A stretch of 17,453 nucleotides of DNA from CAYMDD01 sp964409675 (GTDB lineage Bacteria > Pseudomonadota > Alphaproteobacteria > Rickettsiales > SXRF01). The stretch covers positions 1-17,453 of the forward strand of contig CAYPEF010000037.1 in the NCBI GenBank assembly GCA_964409675.1, given 5' to 3'. Under the pieces are notes generated by a model. The model was given only the letters and a program-made list of their open reading frames with translations. It was not told the origin of the DNA and did not search any database. The position numbers and the translations under genes are program-made. This document shows positions 6,829-15,046 of this stretch, piece by piece; the stretch's first letter is position 1; each line of letters opens with the position of its first letter.

Positions 6829-8310
6829 TCACGGAGTGCGCCGCTCATACACCTTCCCCACCTTCCCCTCAAACACCTTCTTCCACTCCGGCGACACCTC
6901 GAAATAGATCAGCGATTGCGGGATATAGCGCGGCATCAGCGCCACGCGCAGGTCGTATTGCCGCACTAGCTCCGGCTGGTTGCCGATGCGGTTATAGGCG
7001 TTGATTACCTCCGGCGGATAGGCGGTATCGGCGCGGCCATCGATCAGGATTTTCAGTGAATCCCGCGCGGCGAAAATCAGGTAGCCGCCGAAATTCCAGT
7101 GATTATAAACATGCGCGCCGGGATAATGCTCCGCCAGATAGGCAATTTCCTCGCGCGGGAAAATATCTCCCGGAATCTCCGGAGCGCCGCCGAAGCGCAG
7201 GCGCAGTGCCGGTGGGCTGGCTGCGATACATGCCGCCACCACGGCCATCCCAACCATGCGGGCGCGCGCACGCCGCCAGCCTGCGCATACGGACATCCCC
7301 GCTTCTCGCCGCCGCTGGGCCTGCGCAAGCGGCGCGGCGCTGTGGCGTATCCATTCAGTCAGGCTGAGCGTAAGCCACGGCAGCGAGGCCAGCAGGAAAA
7401 AGCCGAAATGCCGGATCTGGCTAAGCCCGAGCACCAGAAACAGCGCCGCCAGCATTTTAAAGCGCACCGGAATGGCGCGGCTGCGCCAGTTGCCGAGCAG
7501 CAGGCACACGAGCAGATAGGCAGAGCTGACCGGGTCGCGCCCGAAGCCGTAGGGCTGCCATTCGGTTACACTTCCTTTCGCCGCCCCTCCTACCGAACGC
7601 CATACGCCTTCCAGCGCATATACCCCATACGGGTTTACCAGCATCATTGCCGCTCCAATCAGCAATAACAGCGCATAGCGCCGGAACAACGCCTTTTCCT
7701 TCTCCCACCACGCCGCGCCCGCATAGATACCGGCCAGCAGGAAATAAAGTAAAAACCCGCCATGCATATTCACCCATGCCACCATCAGCAGCGCCGCAAG
7801 CAGGAGATGCAGGCGCGTATGTTTTTCCCGCATCGCTTCCAGCAGGTTCCACAGCATCAGGAAAAGCAGCAGGCTCACCGCCTGCGGCGCTACGCAGAGC
7901 GCGAAATCGAGCGGCGCTTCGAAGGTGAGCAACGCCACACCCACTACAAATACCCCGGCCAGAGTTGTAATCCGTCCGGCTCCTGCTTTCACGCACAACC
8001 GCGCCAATAGCGCCAGCATGCTACCGCCCAGCAGCACCGTCAGCCCGATCAGCGGCGCAAAACCGCCCGCCTGATAGAGCGCGCTCGCCAGCACATCCCA
8101 CAGCCAGGAAAGATCGTACCATTTCGTCCCCCCGGCGGTGAAGGACCATACATCATGGGCGGGAAGCGCGCCCTGTGCGCGGATCAGGTCGCCCGCCGCC
8201 AGGTGCCAGCCAAGGTCATGGTGGCGCAGGAACACTCCCGCCAGAATAAAATATAAAAGGCATGCCGCGCCGAATACCCCTGTCACCAACGGGTCCGGCG
8301 CGCGCTTCAC
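6829..8310 (-). CDS. Polytopic membrane protein, possibly GT-C-type glycosyltransferase-like
   Basis: An inner-membrane protein of 493 residues with about ten hydrophobic helices and a soluble C-terminal part (from about residue 375). Near the N-terminus it carries DLGWHLAAGDLI, then ALPAHDVWSFTAGG and WYDLSWLWDVL. This order of an acidic residue in the first loop, a GxxI segment and a W-rich helix resembles a family of uncharacterised membrane proteins related to GT-C glycosyltransferases. The tail has NHWNFGGYLIF and ILIDGRADTAYP, which recur in the same family as far as I recall. The start is a GTG five bases after the enolase stop, without a good Shine-Dalgarno, so translation is probably coupled to eno. 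Function is not established; the GT-C link is my inference. Confidence 0.8.
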   Translation of the reverse strand: MKRAPDPLVTGVFGAACLLYFILAGVFLRHHDLGWHLAAGDLIRAQGALPAHDVWSFTAGGTKWYDLSWLWDVLASALYQAGGFAPLIGLTVLLGGSMLALLARLCVKAGAGRITTLAGVFVVGVALLTFEAPLDFALCVAPQAVSLLLFLMLWNLLEAMREKHTRLHLLLAALLMVAWVNMHGGFLLYFLLAGIYAGAAWWEKEKALFRRYALLLLIGAAMMLVNPYGVYALEGVWRSVGGAAKGSVTEWQPYGFGRDPVSSAYLLVCLLLGNWRSRAIPVRFKMLAALFLVLGLSQIRHFGFFLLASLPWLTLSLTEWIRHSAAPLAQAQRRREAGMSVCAGWRRARARMVGMAVVAACIAASPPALRLRFGGAPEIPGDIFPREEIAYLAEHYPGAHVYNHWNFGGYLIFAARDSLKILIDGRADTAYPPEVINAYNRIGNQPELVRQYDLRVALMPRYIPQSLIYFEVSPEWKKVFEGKVGKVYERRTP

Positions 8311-8315
8311 GGCAG

Positions 8316-9593
8316 TTACGCCCTCAGGATCGAGCGCCCGGCATACGCGCCGGCGCGGCCCAGCTCTTCTTCAATGCGGATCAGCTCATTATACTTGGCC
8401 AGCCGGTCCGAGCGCGAGAGCGAGCCGGTTTTGATCTGCCCGCAATTGGTGGCGACCGCGAGGTGCGCAATCGTCGCGTCCTCGGTTTCGCCGGAGCGGT
8501 GGGAAAGCACGGCCTTGTAGCCGGCGTTATGCGCCATCTGCACCGCTTCCAGCGTCTCCGACAGCGTGCCGATCTGGTTGACTTTCACCAGCAGCGCATT
8601 GGCCAGCCCCTCATCGATGCCTTTGCGCAGGATATTGGGGTTGGTGACGAACAGATCATCGCCCACCAGCTGCACGCGCCCGCCGAGCAGGTCGGTCATT
8701 TCCTTCCAGCCGAGATGGTCGTCCTCCGCCATCGGGTCTTCGATGGAGATGATGGGGTAGCGGCCGATCAGGCTTTCGTAATATTTAAGCAGGCCGCCGC
8801 AATCGAGCGTCTTGCCTTCGCCTTCCAGCACGTACTTGCCGTCATGGTAGAATTCGGTGGAGGCGCAGTCGAGGGCGAGCGCCACTTCCTCGCCGGGCTT
8901 GTATCCGGCGCCTTCGATGGCTTTCATGATGTAGGAAAGCGCCTCGTCCGAGCTTTTCACGTTCGGGGCAAAGCCGCCTTCGTCGCCGACATTGGTGTTG
9001 AGGCTGTCGTCACTCAGGCGCTTCTTTAATTCATGAAACACTTCCGCGCCAATGCGGATAGCGTCGTGCATGCTGGGCGCGCTCAGCGGCATGATCATGA
9101 ATTCCTGGATATCCACCGCGTTGTCGGCATGGCTGCCGCCGTTGATGATGTTCATCATCGGCACCGGCAGGACGCTGGCGAAGGCGCCGCCGACATAGCG
9201 GTAGAGCGGCAGGCGTGCAGACGCGGCGGCAGCCTTGGCGACCGCGAGCGATACGCCGAGGATGGCGTTCGCGCCCAGGCGGCCCTTGTTATTCGTGCCA
9301 TCCAGCTCGCACATCAGCCGGTCGATTTTCAGCTGCTCGTGCGCATCGAGGCCTAAAATCGCATCGGCGATTTCGTTGTTCACATGCGCGACCGCCTTCT
9401 GCACGCCCTTGCCTTTAAAGCGTTTTTTATCGTTATCGCGCAGTTCCAGCGCTTCCAGCGAGCCGGTGGAGGCACCGGAGGGCACACCGGCGCGGCCGCA
9501 GGAGCCGTCCTCCAGCTTCACATCGACTTCAACGGTGGGGTTGCCGCGGCTATCGAGAATTTCCCGCGCGCATACATGGGCAATGGCAGTCAT
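8316..9593 (-). CDS. eno: Enolase (phosphopyruvate hydratase)
   Basis: Enolase interconverts 2-phosphoglycerate and phosphoenolpyruvate in glycolysis and gluconeogenesis. The 425-residue product is full length. Visible motifs are AREILDSRGNPTVEVDV and GVPSGASTG (mobile catalytic loop) at the N-terminus, GDEGGFAPN (catalytic Glu), LALDCASTEFY, SIEDPMAEDD and LVGDDLFVTN (the three magnesium ligands), LLVKVNQIGTLSET (catalytic Lys), SHRSGETED (phosphate binding), and QIKTGSLSRSDR. The start at 9593 is set by AGGAG five bases upstream; an ATG five codons earlier lies before that site and is rejected. The next gene downstream begins five bases after the stop, so the two form a transcription unit. 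Confidence 0.97.
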   Translation of the reverse strand: MTAIAHVCAREILDSRGNPTVEVDVKLEDGSCGRAGVPSGASTGSLEALELRDNDKKRFKGKGVQKAVAHVNNEIADAILGLDAHEQLKIDRLMCELDGTNNKGRLGANAILGVSLAVAKAAAASARLPLYRYVGGAFASVLPVPMMNIINGGSHADNAVDIQEFMIMPLSAPSMHDAIRIGAEVFHELKKRLSDDSLNTNVGDEGGFAPNVKSSDEALSYIMKAIEGAGYKPGEEVALALDCASTEFYHDGKYVLEGEGKTLDCGGLLKYYESLIGRYPIISIEDPMAEDDHLGWKEMTDLLGGRVQLVGDDLFVTNPNILRKGIDEGLANALLVKVNQIGTLSETLEAVQMAHNAGYKAVLSHRSGETEDATIAHLAVATNCGQIKTGSLSRSDRLAKYNELIRIEEELGRAGAYAGRSILRA

Positions 9594-9674
9594 GGATACT
9601 CCTGGCACTATCAGAAATGTTAGGCGTTACCGCCGATATAAGGAGGCTTAATTAAAAAAAATCAACAAATTTTA

Positions 9675-9989
9675 TCAATGATGGCTGATAAATCGCTGGT
9701 CGCGCTTTTGCAGGGCGAAAGTACCCCCGCTCCAGATGGCATATTCGCCCCCCGGCTGCAGGACACTGCTTACATAATCCCCGATCTGCACGCGCACCGG
9801 ATACAGCTCTGTTTCCCAGCGCTCGCCGGGCGCAAGCGTGATTTCAGTAACGCGACGCATCATTTCCACTTTCATCACGTAAGGCTTTTCATCGAGATTG
9901 ACGATGACCGTGGCCTGTGCGGCGGAAACGAAGGCGCAGGCAATGGCGAGCGTGAGCGGGACAAGGCGGATATTCATCATAAAACGCAT
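9675..9989 (-). CDS. Small exported hypothetical protein (104 aa)
   Basis: The N-terminus is a Sec signal peptide: a basic start (MNIR), a hydrophobic stretch (LVPLTLAIACAFVS) and a likely signal-peptidase I site AAQA before TVIVNL. The mature part of about 80 residues is probably a small beta-rich periplasmic protein. I do not recognise the family. Three Met codons are close together (9989, 9980, 9977); none has a clear Shine-Dalgarno, and a TATAAT on the minus strand (10007-10002) lies just upstream, so the later starts are equally possible. It is divergent from the next gene and lies upstream of eno in the same direction, with an A/T-rich 81-base gap. Confidence 0.7.
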   Translation of the reverse strand: MRFMMNIRLVPLTLAIACAFVSAAQATVIVNLDEKPYVMKVEMMRRVTEITLAPGERWETELYPVRVQIGDYVSSVLQPGGEYAIWSGGTFALQKRDQRFISHH

Positions 9990-10042
9990 GGATATTTCGA
10001 CATTATATGCTATGGTAAGGCCAAGCTAAGGCAGAGGCACGT

Positions 10043-10546
10043 ATGACAACATCCGTTCTCACAAACCAGCTAAAAAAGCAACCGGGAAAAGCAAGAAAAA
10101 GCGCCCTCCCGGCGGAACGCTGCAACTCGTGCGGCACGCATGCAGACAGCGAGGAAACGCGACGACTTGAGCAGGCCGCCAACGGGCTGGAGCAATGCGT
10201 GCTCGGCGTGCTGGAGGCCGAAGCGGGCGCGGTCTATAATGACCCTGAAGCGCTCCATTTCGAGCGGCAGCTGAAAAATATCGCCACCTCTGTGTCATTG
10301 GCGCTAGGCGAATATCGCGGTCCGCAGCGCTTCCATAATCATTTCCGGCATGACCCCAATCATTACGAAATCATGCACCCGGTATTTGAACCCGCGCTGC
10401 AAACGCTAGTGCATGCTTGCGAGGAAGCGCTGGCCCAGTGCGACCGCATGGTCGGCGTGCGCGATCGCGGCATCGCCCGCCTGCGCGGCGGGCTGGAGCA
10501 ATGCCTGCGCAGCTTCCTGCACCGCTACGAAGAAACGCTCTGGTAA
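10043..10546 (+). CDS. Hypothetical soluble protein (167 aa) with a CxxC pair
   Basis: I do not recognise a family. The 167-residue product begins with a basic, disordered-looking stretch, then CNSC (27-30), then predicted helices rich in Glu, Leu and Ala. Four further Cys lie in the sequence, two of them in near-identical settings (LEQCVLG and LEQCLRS). His residues cluster around FHNHFRHDPNHYE, so metal binding is possible but unproven. GAGG lies five bases before the ATG. It ends 71 bases before the first pilin-propeller gene, after a weak 5-bp stem (10546-10566). The repeated LEQC helices at each end hint at an internal duplication or a helical bundle. Confidence 0.65.
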   Translation: MTTSVLTNQLKKQPGKARKSALPAERCNSCGTHADSEETRRLEQAANGLEQCVLGVLEAEAGAVYNDPEALHFERQLKNIATSVSLALGEYRGPQRFHNHFRHDPNHYEIMHPVFEPALQTLVHACEEALAQCDRMVGVRDRGIARLRGGLEQCLRSFLHRYEETLW

Positions 10547-10578
10547 GCGGCTGTTTTTCAACCGCTCACCAGCAAAAC

Positions 10579-10608
10579 TTAACACTTTATTAAGCCCCCG
10601 CATGCTAC
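10579..10608 (+). promoter_or_regulatory. Candidate promoter directly before the first pilin-propeller gene
   Basis: TTAACA (10579-10584) is followed, after 17-18 bases, by an ATGCTAC hexamer region (10602-10608) that resembles the alphaproteobacterial TATGCT-type -10. The transcript would begin within a few bases of the ATG at 10618, where there is no Shine-Dalgarno. Weak sequence match; the position is the main argument. Confidence 0.35.
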
Positions 10609-10617
10609 GCTCGACAG

Positions 10618-12870
10618 ATGCACGCGCGCGTATTACTCCTCTTCCGCCGATTCCACCCCTGTCATGCCGGATTTTCGCTGGTCCAGCTATCCGTGCTGCT
10701 GACCATTGCAGGGATGACAGCAGCAGCCCTCATTCCCGGCCCGGAAGCAAATGATTATCTTTCGCGCATGAAGATTTCACATGATCGCATGGCAAAGATC
10801 GAGCAGGCCACGCAGAGCTACATGACCACCTACGGCCACCGCCCCTGCCCGGCCGACGCCACGGTGGATGTGGGCAGCCAGTATTTCGGCCGCGAAGCCG
10901 CCAACGGCGGCACCTGCACCGGCGGCACCCCGGCAGCGAACTTCTCCGGCGCCGGTGGCAGCGCGAATATTGTGGCGGGCGGCGTGCCGAACGTGGCGCT
11001 GGGACTGCCCGACGATTACGCCTTCGACGGCTTCGGCCACCGCGTTACCTACGTGGTGGACAAGCGCGCCACGGATAAAGGCAGCTGTGCAGTGCTACAA
11101 GGTGGCGAAACACCTGTCAGCACGTATTACGGTGACGTAGAGATCCGCGATGCGGCGGCAGGCACCCTGATCAGCAACACCATGTGGGCGCTGATCAGCC
11201 ACGGGCAGGACGCGCACGGCGCTTTCCCCTTGCAGGGTCAAGGCACGGCGGGCGGCTATTCAGTGGCTAACCGTATCCAGACCGGCAATACGGATACGGA
11301 TACGCTGAAAAACGCTTCCGTCGATTCCAGCTTTGTCACCGCCTTTACCAAAACATTCGTCAAAAAAGAAAAGACCGCAACCTTCGATGATCTCACCTGG
11401 TATGCGGAAAACACAAAGAATACTTGCTGCGTGGGGAATATATGCACTATATACGGCTTCCGCACTGACGGCACCAGCGTGAATCAACGCAGCGGAACGC
11501 AGGCATTAAAAGGCGATATCAATGGCGACGGCATCAAAGACCTGATCGTGAAAGACCTGAGCGGGGTATATGTCATATTCGGGTCCACCAGCACCTATGC
11601 CAATCCGCTTGCCTTAAGCAGTTTGGATGGAACGAACGGCTTCAAGGCCTATATCTCCGGCGCAGGATTATACGGCTATACGGGCGTAGGCGATATCAAT
11701 GGCGATGGGATTGATGATCTTGCCATAAGCCAGGGTATTTACGTGATCGTCCTGTTTGGCAAAACCAGTGGCTGGACCGCCACCGTTGATGTCAGCGCCG
11801 CCGCTAATATCAACGGAACGGCTGGCTTCGCCTTTTATAAAGGCGCCGAAAGCATCGGCAATATGCTGATGTATGTAGCCGATGTAAATGGCGACAGTTA
11901 TGCCGATATGATCTTCGATAACTACCCTTTAAGCCGGTATTATGTTATTTTCGGTCATGCCAATCCCTGGCATAGCAGCGCCAGCATGGCCGCCGGGCTG
12001 GATCCATCCACGCTGACGGACGGAACAAACGGCTTTTACCTGGTAAGCCGGAATGCGGCGAGCACTAATACCTATCCCTATCTTACTGCAGGCGACGTGA
12101 CGGCGGATGGCATTAATGACCTGCTGATCAGGGAAAGCGGCGTTAATTCCGTGGATGTCGTGTTCGGCCATAGCGGCTCCTGGGCCGGCATCAATGGCAG
12201 CACGCTCGGCTCGCTTACCGGTGCGCAGGGCGCTAACCTCACAGGGACCGGAGCCTATTTCGGCATGCGAATGGAGTCGGCGGACATCAACGGTGATGGC
12301 GTAAAAGAATTTCTGCTGGATGTTGGGGGTGGAAGCTATGGAACCGTGGCTGGTGCCGGCAGCCTGGTAATCATCCCTCCCGCCAACATTACCTGGGGCA
12401 GCACATCCTATGATATCTCCGCCATGGTTGCTGGCGGCACGGCCTACCATATTGATGGAAAGCAGGGGGTTTTATATGGTTTCAGCAATTTTACCACCGG
12501 TGATTATAATAATGACGGAATCAACGACATAGCCATCTCGTGCTCCTATTGCACTTCCGATTCACCCTACGGCTCGGTCTATGTGGTTTTCGGACGTAGC
12601 GGCGCTCACAGCAATTTCAACCTGGCCACCACCGCCCTGAACGGCACGAACGGATTCCGCATTGACTGCTCCTATGCACAGGATCTTGGTTCGTGCGGTT
12701 ATTACGGCATGGCAAGCCTGAATATCAATAACGACAGCTTTTCTGATCTCGTCATTTCCTCACCCAACGGCACAGGGGGCGGCGGCTCGCAGTCGGGTTA
12801 TACCTATGTCGTGTATGGAAAGCAGACCATTGGCGCGGTTAACCCGTTTGCATTGTCTGAGATACAATAG
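10618..12870 (+). CDS. Type IV prepilin-like protein fused to a seven-repeat FG-GAP propeller
   Basis: The 750-residue product has three parts. First is a basic 18-residue leader ending in Gly, then FSLVQLSVLLTIAGMTAAAL, a class III prepilin signal and hydrophobic helix, though position +5 is Gln instead of the usual Glu. Residues about 45-270 are a pilin-like domain with RPCPAD, CTGGTPAANF and DGFGHRVTYVVD, which recur in the next gene. The rest holds seven FG-GAP repeats of the integrin-alpha type beginning near residues 299, 358, 421, 492, 555, 628 and 701. Each has a D-x-N/T-x-D-G/S calcium-loop core followed by a VYVIFGx strand; repeats 3, 4 and 7 are degenerate. Seven repeats is the number for a complete beta-propeller. 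An in-frame TAA at 10591 leaves 10618 as the only ATG. Likely a pilus-associated or surface-anchored binding protein; the ligand is unknown. Confidence 0.88.
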   Translation: MHARVLLLFRRFHPCHAGFSLVQLSVLLTIAGMTAAALIPGPEANDYLSRMKISHDRMAKIEQATQSYMTTYGHRPCPADATVDVGSQYFGREAANGGTCTGGTPAANFSGAGGSANIVAGGVPNVALGLPDDYAFDGFGHRVTYVVDKRATDKGSCAVLQGGETPVSTYYGDVEIRDAAAGTLISNTMWALISHGQDAHGAFPLQGQGTAGGYSVANRIQTGNTDTDTLKNASVDSSFVTAFTKTFVKKEKTATFDDLTWYAENTKNTCCVGNICTIYGFRTDGTSVNQRSGTQALKGDINGDGIKDLIVKDLSGVYVIFGSTSTYANPLALSSLDGTNGFKAYISGAGLYGYTGVGDINGDGIDDLAISQGIYVIVLFGKTSGWTATVDVSAAANINGTAGFAFYKGAESIGNMLMYVADVNGDSYADMIFDNYPLSRYYVIFGHANPWHSSASMAAGLDPSTLTDGTNGFYLVSRNAASTNTYPYLTAGDVTADGINDLLIRESGVNSVDVVFGHSGSWAGINGSTLGSLTGAQGANLTGTGAYFGMRMESADINGDGVKEFLLDVGGGSYGTVAGAGSLVIIPPANITWGSTSYDISAMVAGGTAYHIDGKQGVLYGFSNFTTGDYNNDGINDIAISCSYCTSDSPYGSVYVVFGRSGAHSNFNLATTALNGTNGFRIDCSYAQDLGSCGYYGMASLNINNDSFSDLVISSPNGTGGGGSQSGYTYVVYGKQTIGAVNPFALSEIQ

Positions 12871-12885
12871 TTTATTGGTAAGCGC

Positions 12886-14946
12886 ATGAAACTAGCTGTA
12901 AAAAATACTTCTCAGCATGCCGGCTTCACCCTACTGGAACTCTCCATCGCACTGGCCATCATTGCGCTGGTTACCGCCATGGGCATGTCGGCCGGGAAAG
13001 AAATGCTGGAATCCTCCCGCAAAGCGCAGACTGAGCAGAAACTCAACCAGATTGAAAAATCCCTACAGCAATACAGCGAAGTCAACCGCCGCCTGCCCTG
13101 CCCGGCGGATGTGACGCTGAGCGAAACCAACGCCAATTTCGGCCTCGAAGCCCTCAACAAGGGAAGCTGCACCGGCGGCACGCCCGCCGCCAATTTTCTT
13201 GACGCAACCAATCAGTCCGCGGAAGGCACCGTGCCTGTCAAGACCCTGGGACTTGCCAATGAATTCATGGTTGATGGCTGGGGGCGGCGCATCGCTTATG
13301 TCGTTTCGAAAAAAAATACGGAGGCCAATGCTTTTTCCTACTACAATTATACCGATTCGGCGTGCGCAAAAATCATCGTCAAGGACGCCGCCGCCGGCAA
13401 CCGCACGCAGCATGCGGCGTATGTGCTGATCAGCTTCGGACTCGACGGACACGGCGCTTACCTGCCAAACGGCACGCGCCTGAACAGCGGCAATACAAAC
13501 GCTTCCTCGCAAACCAACTCGCATTACAGCGCGCTGGGCGTGCCGCTCGCCTACAGCGCTTCTTTCATCCAGAAAGACCCGACGGAAGACCCCGCCAGCA
13601 AGGTTAACCGCTTCGACGATATCGTGCGCTTCAAGGAGCGCTGGCAGATGCAGACAAGAGAAGACGCAATAAATTTAGATGCCGGTCCGTGCACTTATGG
13701 AACACGTTTTAATGGTGAATATGCCTGGCAATATTCAGGATTCTCGATAGCATCTGGCGATATTAATGGCGACGGCCTGACTGATATTATTATCGGAGGA
13801 ACAGATTACGTATATGTAGTCTTCGGCAAGCCTGCAGGGCTAGACGCAAGCAATGACTTAAACAATGGCGGAGCATCGATAAACGGCACCTCGGGGTTCC
13901 GAATTACCACGGCCGCGTCCAGTACTTATTTCGGTTTTCTGGTGGGAGCCGGCGATATCAATGGAGATGGGTATGATGATATATTAATCGGCGCGCATAC
14001 AGCAGCCAATAACGGCAGCAATTCGGGCTCGGTATATGTTGTGTTCGGCAAAGCTGGAAGCTGGTCCGCAACACAGGAAGTCAGTACTTTGATGGACGGC
14101 ACTCATGGATTCCGTCTGGATGGCGAAGCAGTGAATACCTATCTCAGCGGCGGAGGGTACCAGACAACGCGCCTACTGGCAGGCGATATTAATTATGATG
14201 GGATAAAAGACCTGATTATTGGCGCACCCAAAATTGATATTGGTGGCCAACTCGGCGCGGTATATGTGGTATTTGGGCGTACCAACGGCTGGCCTTCCAC
14301 GCAAACGCTGAATACAACCTGGCTTGGCAATGGCGGCGCCACGGCAGTGAATGGCTTTCGCCTGAAACCTGCCAGTGCTTATCAGCCATATTTCGGCGAT
14401 AGCATTGGCGCAGCTGATATTAACAATGATGGTAAAACCGACCTTGTCATAGGCTGTTATGATGGCTGCTCCGCAGGAGGAGCCGGTCACGTATATGCTG
14501 TATTCGGCGCATCTACCGCCAGTTGGACCAATGATCAAACACTTAATAATAGTTTCTTCACGGGAGGATCGGGGACTTCCGGTGTCCGGGGCGTCGATTT
14601 TGCCGGCGGCAGCGCCTGGCCGGCTCCTGATTATCTGGGCAGCTCAATTGCCACAGGTGATTTCAACGGGGACGGCATCTCCGATTTCATGGCTGGAGCC
14701 ATGAGTAAATCACCAACTGGGGGCGCCTATGTAGTATATGGCAAAGCCTCCGGTACATGGCAGGCAAGCCAGGCATTGACCAGCAATTACCTTGGCAACG
14801 GCACAGCAAACGCTGTGAATGGTTTTTATTTGCAAGGAGAGAATGTTGCCACCGTCGCTTATGTCGGAATGATAGCCACAGCAGGAGACTTAAACGGCGA
14901 CGGTATTACTGATATGATTATCAGCGCCCCCTATTCCGGCCCTACA
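12886..14946 (+). CDS. Second prepilin-FG-GAP propeller protein, 3' end lost in the gap
   Basis: It starts 15 bases after the previous stop, so the pair is probably co-transcribed. The leader ends AG before FTLLELSIALAIIALVTAMG, a canonical prepilin signal with Glu at +5. The pilin-like domain again has LPCPAD, CTGGTPAANF and DGWGRRIAYVVS. FG-GAP repeats begin near residues 291, 356, 433, 510, 591 and 667, most with intact DINGDG-type calcium loops and VYVVFGK strands. The frame is open for 687 codons up to the N run. By comparison with its neighbour, about one more repeat and a stop are missing. An apparent continuation beyond the gap is antisense to kdsA and is not real. Most loops are better conserved than in the first copy. 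Confidence 0.85.
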
Positions 14947-15046
14947 NNNNNNNNNNNNNNNNNNNNNNNNNNNNNNNNNNNNNNNNNNNNNNNNNNNNNN
15001 NNNNNNNNNNNNNNNNNNNNNNNNNNNNNNNNNNNNNNNNNNNNNN
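14947..15046. other. Scaffold gap of 100 N
   Basis: Exactly 100 undetermined bases, the conventional placeholder for a gap of unknown size. The missing piece must include the last propeller repeat and stop of the left gene and the C-terminus of kdsA, so the true gap is probably several hundred bases. Adjacency of the two sides depends on scaffolding. Confidence 0.98.

Noticed and set aside
8262..9029. A 255-codon plus-strand frame opposite enolase
   Set aside because: Antisense shadow; all enolase catalytic motifs are intact on the other strand.
10546..10566. Terminator after the 10043-10546 gene
   Set aside because: The stem is only five base pairs and no T tract follows; read-through into the pilin-propeller genes cannot be excluded.
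11512..14946. The DINGDG repeats as dockerin domains or RTX toxins
   Set aside because: Spacing of about 60-80 residues with a VYVxFG strand after each loop fits FG-GAP repeats, not dockerin pairs or nine-residue RTX repeats.
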